Of a DNA stretch of 64,000 bases, positions 25,441 through 32,153 are shown one piece after another. The notes under the pieces are model-generated. The model searched no databases and was not told where the DNA came from. It worked only from the letters and a program-made list of their open reading frames with translations. The translations under genes and the position numbers were made by a program. Position 1 is the stretch's first letter. Every line of letters starts with the position of its first letter. Source of the DNA: Candidatus Onthenecus intestinigallinarum (GTDB lineage Bacteria > Bacillota > Clostridia > Christensenellales > Aristaeellaceae); the NCBI GenBank assembly GCA_018713325.1, contig DVFJ01000001.1, forward strand, positions 48,230 to 112,229. Direction: 5' to 3'.

Positions 25441-25836
25441 GACAAAACTTCCTTCCCCCTGTTCGCCGCCCTCACAGGGCAAAACGAATCAACGGATTTT
25501 ATTTCCTGCATTCAGCTCCTTTATATTCTACGAGTTTTCGGATTTTCCTGCCACAAAAAAATCGAAAGAATGATAAAATCGAATATTTTTTATTTTTTCC
25601 TGCAAATTTTGCAATGCTGCGAAAAAACGGAAATTTTTTTGCGCGGCTGGCAAGCTTTCCGTGCTTCCATGCGTCTATATAAAGAAAGGCGAAGGCGCCG
25701 CGCACCCGCATCGGGCGCGAAAAGCCTGGAAAATCGCGCAGATTGCGCTTGCATCTTTCCGGGTTTTACGTTATGATGTTAGAGATGTCCCGTGCCATGA
25801 CGCCACGCGAGAAACAAACTATTGGAGGTGCTCTTT
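25441..25836. other. AT-rich intergenic region between divergent genes
   Basis: Nearly 400 bases without a convincing gene, much richer in A and T than its surroundings, especially 25500-25640. It must carry the minus-strand aminotransferase promoter (not pinned down) and contains the plus-strand promoter at 25749-25777. A minus-strand 26-codon frame starts at 25511. No known RNA family was recognised. Confidence 0.6.
25749..25777 (+). promoter_or_regulatory. Promoter of the DUF3048 gene
   Basis: TTGCAT (25749-25754), 17 bases, TATGAT (25772-25777), 59 bases before the start codon. Confidence 0.7.
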
Positions 25837-27156
25837 TTGCGTAAGATTGTCCGAATCGCAGCGCTGATGCTGGCGGCCGTCGTGCTGGCCGTCCCGAGCA
25901 TGGCGCTCGCACAAGTGCAGTACCTGGAGCTGACGGCCAGCGACGACGCCTACTCTGAGCGCGCCACGATTGAGGTGCCCGCCGGCGGCTTCCCCGAAAA
26001 TGCGGTCGAGGAGGGCGTGAACCCCATCACCGGCGAGGGCTTCACCGGCGCGTATCAGCCGATCCTCACGATCATCGACATGCATCCCGACGCGCAGCCC
26101 AACTGGGGCGTGTCCTCTGCGGACCTGATGTATGAAGTGCCGATCCAGCGCGACGGCTCCACCCGCGGCCTGGCGCTGTTCCTCAGCGAGGTGCCCACCG
26201 CGGCCGGCCCGGTGCGCTCGGCGCGCCTGTCGCACGCGGACCTGCGCGAGATGTGGGACTGCGGCATCATCTACTACGGCATGCAGCTGGCCTCCGGCAC
26301 CTCCGTGCAGGACTTCTGGCGCAAGAACTACCCGGAATCCTACGCCAGCCGTGCGTTCTACTATCCCTTCGTGGACGGCATGCCCAACCGCTACGCCACC
26401 TACTTTGAGCGCAGCAGCGAGGCGGGCCACTACTCGCCGCACAACGTCAAGTCCGACGCCGCCGGCGTGCTGGCCGTGGGCGTGAGCGAGGGCAGCGCCA
26501 GCCAGATGCATCCGTTCCAGTTCAACGCCGACGGCCTGGACCACGGCGCGAGCGCGCTGGGCCTGACCATCGAGTACAAGGACAACTACATCTCCTCCTA
26601 CACCTACAACGAGGTCACGCGCACGTACGACCGCTTCTTCAACGGCGAGCCCTACGTCGATGCGAACAACAACGTGCAGTGCTCCTACGCCAACGTGCTG
26701 GTCGTGCGCACGGATATCTCCTGGTACCGCAACAACCCCTCCCGCCCGGTGGTGCAGCTGGTCGGCCAGGGCACGCTGGAGGTCTTCCAGAACGGCCGCT
26801 ACATCCGCGGCACGTGGGTGCGCGCCAAGGACAACAACGCGTCCGACAGCGAGGACCTGGAGACGCTCGCCCAGCGCATGGTCTTCTTTGACGACCAGGG
26901 CAACGAGCTGCAGCTGATGCCCGGCAAGACGTACATCCACATCGTGGAGAACGGCCAGCCCATCACGCTGGTGAACGAGTCCTCCGAGGGCGACCCGGTC
27001 GAGGGCGCGACGGTGCTCGAGGCGCCGGATCCCACCCGCACGCCCAAGCCGACCCGTACGCCCAAGCCCACCCGCACGCCCAAGCCCGAATCGGGCGACG
27101 CGGACGTCGCGCCGGTTGAGGCGGGCGACGATGCCGACGAGTCCTTCGGCGGCTGA
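25837..27156 (+). CDS. Exported DUF3048 (YerB-like) protein
   Basis: A 439-residue secreted protein. A signal peptide covers about residues 1-25 (basic start, hydrophobic core, ALA-Q cleavage). The body matches DUF3048, seen in Bacillus YerB: PILTIIDMHPDAQPNWGVSSADLMYEVP, GPVRSARLSHADLREMWDCGIIYYG, and the C-terminal domain with YANVLVVRTDISWY and GTWVRAKDNN. The function is unknown. A tail with three TRTPKP repeats (about 402-419) looks like a wall-spanning linker and is followed by an acidic end. The start is TTG at 25837: GGAGGTG at 25824-25830 is six bases upstream, whereas the TTG at 25822 lies inside that site. Confidence 0.88.
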   Translation: MRKIVRIAALMLAAVVLAVPSMALAQVQYLELTASDDAYSERATIEVPAGGFPENAVEEGVNPITGEGFTGAYQPILTIIDMHPDAQPNWGVSSADLMYEVPIQRDGSTRGLALFLSEVPTAAGPVRSARLSHADLREMWDCGIIYYGMQLASGTSVQDFWRKNYPESYASRAFYYPFVDGMPNRYATYFERSSEAGHYSPHNVKSDAAGVLAVGVSEGSASQMHPFQFNADGLDHGASALGLTIEYKDNYISSYTYNEVTRTYDRFFNGEPYVDANNNVQCSYANVLVVRTDISWYRNNPSRPVVQLVGQGTLEVFQNGRYIRGTWVRAKDNNASDSEDLETLAQRMVFFDDQGNELQLMPGKTYIHIVENGQPITLVNESSEGDPVEGATVLEAPDPTRTPKPTRTPKPTRTPKPESGDADVAPVEAGDDADESFGG

Positions 27157-27171
27157 TCCCGAAACATACAA

Positions 27172-27209
27172 GGCGGGCGGAAAGCATGCGCTTTCCGCCC
27201 GCCGTTTTT
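27172..27209. terminator. Bidirectional terminator
   Basis: A 14-base perfect stem GGCGGGCGGAAAGC/GCTTTCCGCCCGCC with loop ATGC and GTTTTTG tail, between the convergent DUF3048 and yhaM-like genes. Confidence 0.88.
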
Positions 27210-27225
27210 GCCTGCTGTGGGCCGC

Positions 27226-28185
27226 TTAGCCCTCTTCGCCCTCCTGTGCGCGCGGGATGCGGTAGAACTGGCGGTTCTCCATCCCCCAGACCTTCTCGGA
27301 GAAGCCGCCGGGCGACGTGCGCGCCAGCGCCTCCTGGATCTCGAACAGGCGCGCGTCGAGCGTGTCGATGACGTTGAGCACCTCTGCCTCGGGGAACTTG
27401 GGCGGCACGGGACTGCCGAACTCCGGAATCCCGTGGTGCGAGAGCACCATGTGCTGTAGCAGCAGCACCGCCTGCGTCCGCGCGCCCACGCGCGCGCCCG
27501 CCTGCTCGATGTCCACCACGCCGCGCACAATGTGCCCCAGCAGCTTGCCCTGCGTCGTGTAGTCGCTCACCACGCCCAGGCTGTCCGCATCCATCTCCGA
27601 GAGCTTGGCCAGGTCGTGCACGATGACGCCCGCCGTCAGCAGATCTCCGTCCAGGAACGGATAGACCGACGACAGCGCGCGCGCGCAGCGGAGCATGGAC
27701 GTGACGTGATGCAGCAGCCCGCCGCGCTCCGCATGGTGCATCTGCTTGGCCGCGGGGAATGTCAGCAGCCGCTCGCCCGCCTGATCCAGCAGCGCGCACA
27801 CGATCGCGCGCAGGTCCGTATCGGCGATGGCCTCAGCCGCCGCGCGCACCTCGCGCAGCATGGCCTGCGCCGGTTCCGGCGCGCAGGGCACCAGCAGCGA
27901 CATGTCGGGCACCTCCTGCGGCTGCGCGACCTTGACGCGCTCCACGCGCAGCTGCATGCGGCCCATGAACTCGTTGCCCGTGCCGCGAACGGCCACGACG
28001 CTGCCCTGCGGCGGCGGCGCGACGGTGCCGTCCCACATCTTGGCGTTGATCGTGCCCGTGCGGTCGCCGAGCGTCATGTCCAGATAGAGCTTGCCATTGG
28101 ATGCCGTGCGCTGCTCGGCCGCGCGCACGAGCAGATATCCCTCGAAGCGCTCGTCCTTGCGAAGTTGGGCGATGGTGTTTGCCAT
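27226..28185 (-). CDS. 3'-5' exoribonuclease YhaM-like, OB-fold plus HD domain
   Basis: A 319-residue cytoplasmic protein. An N-terminal OB-fold nucleic-acid-binding domain (about 10-95, GYLLVRAAEQRTASNGKLYLDMTLGDRTGTI) is followed by an HD phosphohydrolase domain (about 150-300, HHAERGGLLHHVTSML and VIVHDLAKLSEM, then HMVLSHHG). This architecture and length match Bacillus YhaM, a 3'-5' exonuclease on RNA and single-stranded DNA. Start 28185 has GGAGG upstream. Monocistronic on the minus strand. Confidence 0.9.
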   Translation of the reverse strand: MANTIAQLRKDERFEGYLLVRAAEQRTASNGKLYLDMTLGDRTGTINAKMWDGTVAPPPQGSVVAVRGTGNEFMGRMQLRVERVKVAQPQEVPDMSLLVPCAPEPAQAMLREVRAAAEAIADTDLRAIVCALLDQAGERLLTFPAAKQMHHAERGGLLHHVTSMLRCARALSSVYPFLDGDLLTAGVIVHDLAKLSEMDADSLGVVSDYTTQGKLLGHIVRGVVDIEQAGARVGARTQAVLLLQHMVLSHHGIPEFGSPVPPKFPEAEVLNVIDTLDARLFEIQEALARTSPGGFSEKVWGMENRQFYRIPRAQEGEEG

Positions 28186-28293
28186 AAGGGGTGCCTCCGT
28201 TCGGCTGACGCCGGTTTTGCCTTCATGATACGGGATTTTGCGCCGCTTTGCAACCACCGGCAAGAATTTTTTTGCAAAAACGCAATTTCTTTC

Positions 28294-28322
28294 TTTACAA
28301 GCGCCCATCCGTGTGCTATAAT
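28294..28322 (+). promoter_or_regulatory. Promoter of tRNA-Ala
   Basis: TTTACA (28294-28299), 17 bases, TATAAT (28317-28322), 13 bases before the tRNA. Confidence 0.85.
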
Positions 28323-28335
28323 ATAATTCGTTCGC

Positions 28336-28411
28336 GGGGCATTAGCGCAGTTGGTAGCGCACAACACTGGCAGTGTTGGGGTCAGCGGTTCGAATCCGCT
28401 ATGCTCCACCA
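28336..28411 (+). tRNA. tRNA-Ala, anticodon GGC
   Basis: A 76-base cloverleaf: acceptor GGGGCAT/ATGCTCC with the G3-U70 wobble pair that identifies alanine tRNAs, D arm GCGC-AGTTGGTA-GCGC, anticodon stem CAACA/TGTTG around loop CTGGCAG (anticodon GGC), T arm AGCGG-TTCGAAT-CCGCT, and an encoded CCA end. Own promoter and own terminator. Confidence 0.98.
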
Positions 28412-28414
28412 ACG

Positions 28415-28443
28415 CCCGAATGTATTGACATTCGGGTTTTTTT
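28415..28443 (+). terminator. Terminator of tRNA-Ala
   Basis: CCCGAATGT-ATTG-ACATTCGGG followed by seven T. Confidence 0.92.
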
Positions 28444-28476
28444 ATTACCTCTTTGGTCAAGGGAGGCGAGGGCGCG

Positions 28477-29433
28477 ATGTCGCACAACGATCTGCCGTGC
28501 GGGCAGCGCTATATGGACTGGCTCATGGGCGAGGTGGACCGGCACTACGGCGTCGAGCCCGCCGGCATTGCGCCCGCAAGGCGCGGCTATTACGGCCAGA
28601 CCTGGAAGGTCCAGGGCGCGGGGCGCGCGTACTTTCTGAAGATGGACACGCTGGCGTTTCATCAGGCGCGGTTTCGGCGCAGCCTGCCGGTGATCGCATA
28701 TCTGTACGATCACGGCGCGGATTTCGTCGGGCGCGTGATGCCGACGAGGGAGGGCGGGCTGCACGCGCGCATGGGCGACGCGGTGGCGGGCCTGTTTGAA
28801 TGGGTGGACGGCGAGAACGTGGAGACGGATGAGACCAAGGCGGCGGAATACCAACTGCTCAGCCGGGTGTATGCGCTGACGAGGCAGGGGTTTGACATCC
28901 CCACGGCGGTATTTTCGGATGAGGCCGCCGCGCGCTTTTACGGGCTGTGGGCGGCGCTTCGGGATGGTCCGCGCACGGATGCGGACCGCGCGCTGCTGGA
29001 CGTGCTGGAGCGCTTCCGCTTGAAGACGGACTCCTGCGCCGCGCGGCTTACGCACATGGCGCGCCTTTGCCGGGACGGAAACGTCTTCTTCTACCTGACG
29101 CACGGCGATGCGGGCGGCAATTTCTTTGCCGGCGGCGGCAGGCACTACATCTTCGACTGGGACGAGGTCATGTACGCGCCGCTGGAGCGCGACGCGTGGG
29201 TCATGGGCTGCTACGGCTGGGCGCGGCAGCTGTTCGAGGAGACGCTCCGCGCCCGCGGCATTCCCTGCCGGCTGCGGCCGGAGCGGCTGGCCTTCTACTG
29301 CTATCACATGTATTTCTTCTATCTGAGCGAGATGCTCATGGTGCACGCCATGAGCGACCAGACGGAGCGGATCCGGGGCTATCTGGAGGACGGCTGGATC
29401 CTGAGCCGGGTGGCGTATGCCGACACGGTCTGA
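28477..29433 (+). CDS. Aminoglycoside-phosphotransferase-fold kinase (CotS-like)
   Basis: A 318-residue protein with the APH/choline-kinase fold. The catalytic loop is FYLTHGDAGGNFF (His-Gly-Asp) and the metal-binding aspartate lies in YIFDWDEVMYAPLERD; an N-terminal nucleotide loop is GYYGQTWKV with lysine in YFLKMD. In spore formers, relatives such as CotS and YtaA are spore-coat-associated kinases of unknown substrate; others phosphorylate small amino-alcohols or antibiotics. The substrate cannot be told here. Start 28477 was preferred over 28453 because of GGGAGGCGAGG upstream. Confidence 0.75.
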   Translation: MSHNDLPCGQRYMDWLMGEVDRHYGVEPAGIAPARRGYYGQTWKVQGAGRAYFLKMDTLAFHQARFRRSLPVIAYLYDHGADFVGRVMPTREGGLHARMGDAVAGLFEWVDGENVETDETKAAEYQLLSRVYALTRQGFDIPTAVFSDEAAARFYGLWAALRDGPRTDADRALLDVLERFRLKTDSCAARLTHMARLCRDGNVFFYLTHGDAGGNFFAGGGRHYIFDWDEVMYAPLERDAWVMGCYGWARQLFEETLRARGIPCRLRPERLAFYCYHMYFFYLSEMLMVHAMSDQTERIRGYLEDGWILSRVAYADTV

Positions 29434-29464
29434 GCGCCATGGAATGGGAAAGGACGTGCTGAGG

Positions 29465-29911
29465 ATGAAGAGACGTTGGACATGGGGCCTGTTGCCCCTG
29501 CTGGTGGCCGCGCCGGGCGTGGCCGTCGGGTGTGCGGTCATGCGTGTGCAGGGCGTGGGCGCTTCGGCGATCCTGCAAAACGTCGCGGCGCTGCTTGTGG
29601 GCGGCATGGGCGCGTGGCTCTACGCGGTCGCGCCGTGCGGCGGATGCGGGCGGACTGACCGGCTCAGGCCCCGCCCAGCAGCTCGCGCAGCGCATCGGCG
29701 AGCGCGTCGACCCGGTCGCGCCGCAGGGCGTAGCGATAGCGCACGCCCTCCTTGCGCGCGTCCAGCAGGCCGCCGTGCATCAGCTCCGCCATGTGGTGCG
29801 AGATCGTGGCGGGCGTCAGGCGCATTCGCCGCACGATCTCCTGGCCGTAGAGCGGGCCGCGGGCAAGCATGGACAGGATCTGCATGCGCCGCGGATCGGC
29901 GAGCGCCTTGA
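29465..29911 (+). CDS. Possible small membrane protein reading into an antisense gene
   Basis: The frame encodes two hydrophobic segments (about residues 7-25 and 38-54, WGLLPLLVAAPGVAVGCAV and AALLVGGMGAWLYAVAP) after a basic start, which looks like a real small membrane protein. It then continues about 80 residues antisense to the ArsR-type gene in low-complexity Arg/Ala/Pro sequence. Either the C-terminal part is meaningless, or an original stop near 29660 was lost. GGAAAGG lies 10 bases before the ATG at 29465. Not recognised as a family. Confidence 0.35.
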   Translation: MKRRWTWGLLPLLVAAPGVAVGCAVMRVQGVGASAILQNVAALLVGGMGAWLYAVAPCGGCGRTDRLRPRPAARAAHRRARRPGRAAGRSDSARPPCARPAGRRASAPPCGARSWRASGAFAARSPGRRAGRGQAWTGSACAADRRAP

Positions 29912-30767
29912 GCGCGGGCATCAGCGCCTCCGTCGGGTCCAGCCGCTCCTCGTCCCGCGCCAGCGGGCAGAAGAGCAGCCCCCACAGCAGCTGCTGGCGC
30001 TCCGGCAGCCCTGCCGCCCGGGCGCAGGTCACATCGCTCTGCGCGCAGATGCGCGAAGGCGCGAACGCGAGCGGCTGGATGGGGCAGTCCGCGGCGTCCA
30101 GCGAGACGCCATAGCGCGTGAGAAACGCCTGCACGCCGCCTGCGTGGGCGACCACCTCATCCGTCTCTTCGCGGAACAGGCGCATCAGCGGCTCCAGCAG
30201 CGGGACGGCCTGCTCCAGGAGCGGGCGCGTCTGCGCCAGGACGTCCAGCATCGCGTCGCGCCGCGCCTCATAGCGGAAGAACAGGTCGCACGCCGCCCAC
30301 TTGGCCGCATCGGACAGGCCTGCGCCCACGAGCGCCTGCACGAACGCCGCCTCCGGGTCGCCCCAGCCGGCATCCGCCGTCTCCGGGTCGGGGAGCAGCG
30401 CGCCCAGCAGCCGCCGTCCGATCAACGCCCGCCGCGCCGTCCCCGTGGCGTCCGGCACGCGTGCGAGAAAGCGCTCGGTCAGCAGCATAGCGCAGGCGGG
30501 ACTGGCGTTTGCCTCCGGCAGCGAAAAGTCCGCCCGCAGCGCCTCGGGCGCAAAGGGCAGGCGCGACGTCACCGCGTCGTACGCCGCCTCCAGCGGGCCG
30601 AAGAGCGCGTCCGCGCGCGCATCCGACAGGCGGAACCGGCGCGCATAGTGCGCACGCAGCTGCGCAGGCGTCAGGGCCGGGTCGTCGGCCTGCGCCGGAT
30701 CGCCGGCGAAGCACTCCAGCAGCAGGCAGCACTCCAGATCCACGTCCAATCCTGGCAAAAACGTCAT
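29664..30767 (-). CDS. ArsR-type transcriptional regulator with long N-terminal domain
   Basis: A 367-residue protein. The C-terminal 85 residues form a winged helix of the ArsR class (ALADPRRMQILSMLARGPLYGQEIVRRMRLTPATISHHMAEL, then LLDARKEGVRYRYAL). The first 280 residues are a helical domain I do not recognise. No metal-binding cysteine cluster of classical ArsR/SmtB is seen. It follows the MFS exporter gene with an ATGA overlap and AGGAGG site, so it most likely regulates that exporter, perhaps binding the dyad at 32116-32153. The N-terminal domain may sense the exported compound. Confidence 0.78.
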   Translation of the reverse strand: MTFLPGLDVDLECCLLLECFAGDPAQADDPALTPAQLRAHYARRFRLSDARADALFGPLEAAYDAVTSRLPFAPEALRADFSLPEANASPACAMLLTERFLARVPDATGTARRALIGRRLLGALLPDPETADAGWGDPEAAFVQALVGAGLSDAAKWAACDLFFRYEARRDAMLDVLAQTRPLLEQAVPLLEPLMRLFREETDEVVAHAGGVQAFLTRYGVSLDAADCPIQPLAFAPSRICAQSDVTCARAAGLPERQQLLWGLLFCPLARDEERLDPTEALMPALKALADPRRMQILSMLARGPLYGQEIVRRMRLTPATISHHMAELMHGGLLDARKEGVRYRYALRRDRVDALADALRELLGGA

Positions 30768-32050
30768 GACAGAACCTCCTCCTGGGATGGCGCAGCGGGG
30801 GCTGCGGTCACCTCGTCAAAGCGGGCATAGCCGCGCACGCGCGAGAGCACGGCCGTGATGGCCAGCAGCAACGCGCCCGAGGCCGCGATCACCGCCGCGA
30901 TGGGCAACGCGCCCGCCACCGCCGCGCACAGCAGCGCGCCCAGCGGTGTGGCGGCATTGAGCACTGCGTTGGTCAGGCCGCTCATGCGCCCGATTACATC
31001 GCGCTCGATGCAGCGCATGAACGCCGCGGAGTAGAGCGTGGTGAGCACGCCGAAGCCCACGCCGGTCAGGCCGAAGACGCCCAGCGCCGCGGCCAGGCGC
31101 GCCGGGGCCGGCTCCAGCAGCGGCGCGGCGCCCAGCAGCAGCAGGCAAGCGCCCAGAAACGCGAGCGAGCCGAAGAACATGCGCCGCCCGCCCAGGCACA
31201 GCTTGGGCATCGCCAGCGCGCCCAGCGCCATGCCCGCCGAGATGAGCAGCTCCATCGCCGAGAGCATGCCCGCGCCCGCGCCCAGCACATCCACCACGTA
31301 GGGCGTGCCCAGCGCGCTCATCGGCACGAGGGCAAAGTTCATCAGCGCGCCGGCGAGCAGCAGCAACAGCACGAAGCGGTCGCCGCGCACGGCGTAGCGC
31401 ACGCCCTCCAGCAGCTGCACGCGCAGGCCGCCTTCCGCGGCATGCGGCGTCCGCGCACGGCTGGGCCGCAGCCGCGCCACGACGCACGCAGAGAACAGGA
31501 ACGTCGCCGCGTCGATCGCCAGTACCCCGGGCGTGCCCAGCAGCGCCACCGCGCCGCCCGCCAGGCACAGGCCCACGACCTCCGCGGTCCGCTCCAGCGC
31601 GCCGGCCAACCCTGCGCCCAGCGTGTACTTGTCCTCGTCCAGCAAAAGCGGCCGCAGCGTGACCCCTGCCGGAATGCGCAGCGCCTCCAGGCTGGAGATC
31701 GCCAGCGTCGTTGCCGCCAGCATCCACGGCGTCAGCCGCCCTGCGCCGTAGAGCAGCGCCGTCAGCAGCACCGCTGCGCCGCGCCCCACGTCGCACAGCG
31801 CCATGATCCGCCGCAGGTTCCGACATCGGTCCGCCCACACGCCCGCCAACGGCTGCAGCAGGACTGTCGGCAGCGCGTTGAGCGCCACCAGCACCGCCAT
31901 CAGCGACGCGCTGCCCGTCACCTCGTACATCATCAGCGAATAGGCGATCATGTCCAGCGAGTCGCCAAAGCGGCTGACCGTGTTGGCCGCCAGCAGCCGC
32001 AGGTACATCCGCTGGCTGCGCAGGACGGCATATTTGTTGTTAGACGGCAT
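30764..32050 (-). CDS. Major facilitator superfamily exporter
   Basis: A 428-residue transporter with about twelve hydrophobic helices, similar in pattern to the MFS_3 group (EntS-like and drug exporters): N-terminal LLAANTVSRFGDSLDMIAYSLMMYEVTGSA, then the loop motif LAGVWADRCRNLRR between helices 2 and 3 and a mid-chain loop near 190-215. The substrate is unknown. The ATG at 32050 was chosen over 32074 because GAAAGGA lies nine bases upstream and the promoter fits. Coupled to the ArsR-type regulator. Confidence 0.85.
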   Translation of the reverse strand: MPSNNKYAVLRSQRMYLRLLAANTVSRFGDSLDMIAYSLMMYEVTGSASLMAVLVALNALPTVLLQPLAGVWADRCRNLRRIMALCDVGRGAAVLLTALLYGAGRLTPWMLAATTLAISSLEALRIPAGVTLRPLLLDEDKYTLGAGLAGALERTAEVVGLCLAGGAVALLGTPGVLAIDAATFLFSACVVARLRPSRARTPHAAEGGLRVQLLEGVRYAVRGDRFVLLLLLAGALMNFALVPMSALGTPYVVDVLGAGAGMLSAMELLISAGMALGALAMPKLCLGGRRMFFGSLAFLGACLLLLGAAPLLEPAPARLAAALGVFGLTGVGFGVLTTLYSAAFMRCIERDVIGRMSGLTNAVLNAATPLGALLCAAVAGALPIAAVIAASGALLLAITAVLSRVRGYARFDEVTAAPAAPSQEEVLS

Positions 32051-32082
32051 GCAAATACATCCTTTCACGATCATCTAACGAA

Positions 32083-32111
32083 AGGATAGCAGAAGCATGC
32101 CGCCTTGTCAA
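32083..32111 (-). promoter_or_regulatory. Promoter of the MFS-regulator operon
   Basis: On the minus strand TTGACA (32111-32106), 17 bases, TATCCT (32088-32083). Confidence 0.75.
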
Positions 32112-32115
32112 GGAA

Positions 32116-32153
32116 ATATTCGAAAAATATCTTAAGATAAATTAGACGAATAT
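32116..32153. promoter_or_regulatory. Dyad operator-like site upstream of the MFS promoter
   Basis: Outer arms ATATTCG (32116-32122) and CGAATAT (32147-32153) flank a perfect 12-base palindrome TATCTTAAGATA (32128-32139); the two symmetries share a centre within one base. The site abuts the -35 of the MFS operon and is much more AT-rich than its surroundings. A binding site for the co-encoded ArsR-type regulator is the likely role. Confidence 0.6.

Noticed and set aside
27000..27100. Possible CRISPR-like direct repeats
   Set aside because: They encode the TRTPKP peptide repeats of the DUF3048 protein in frame, without spacers.
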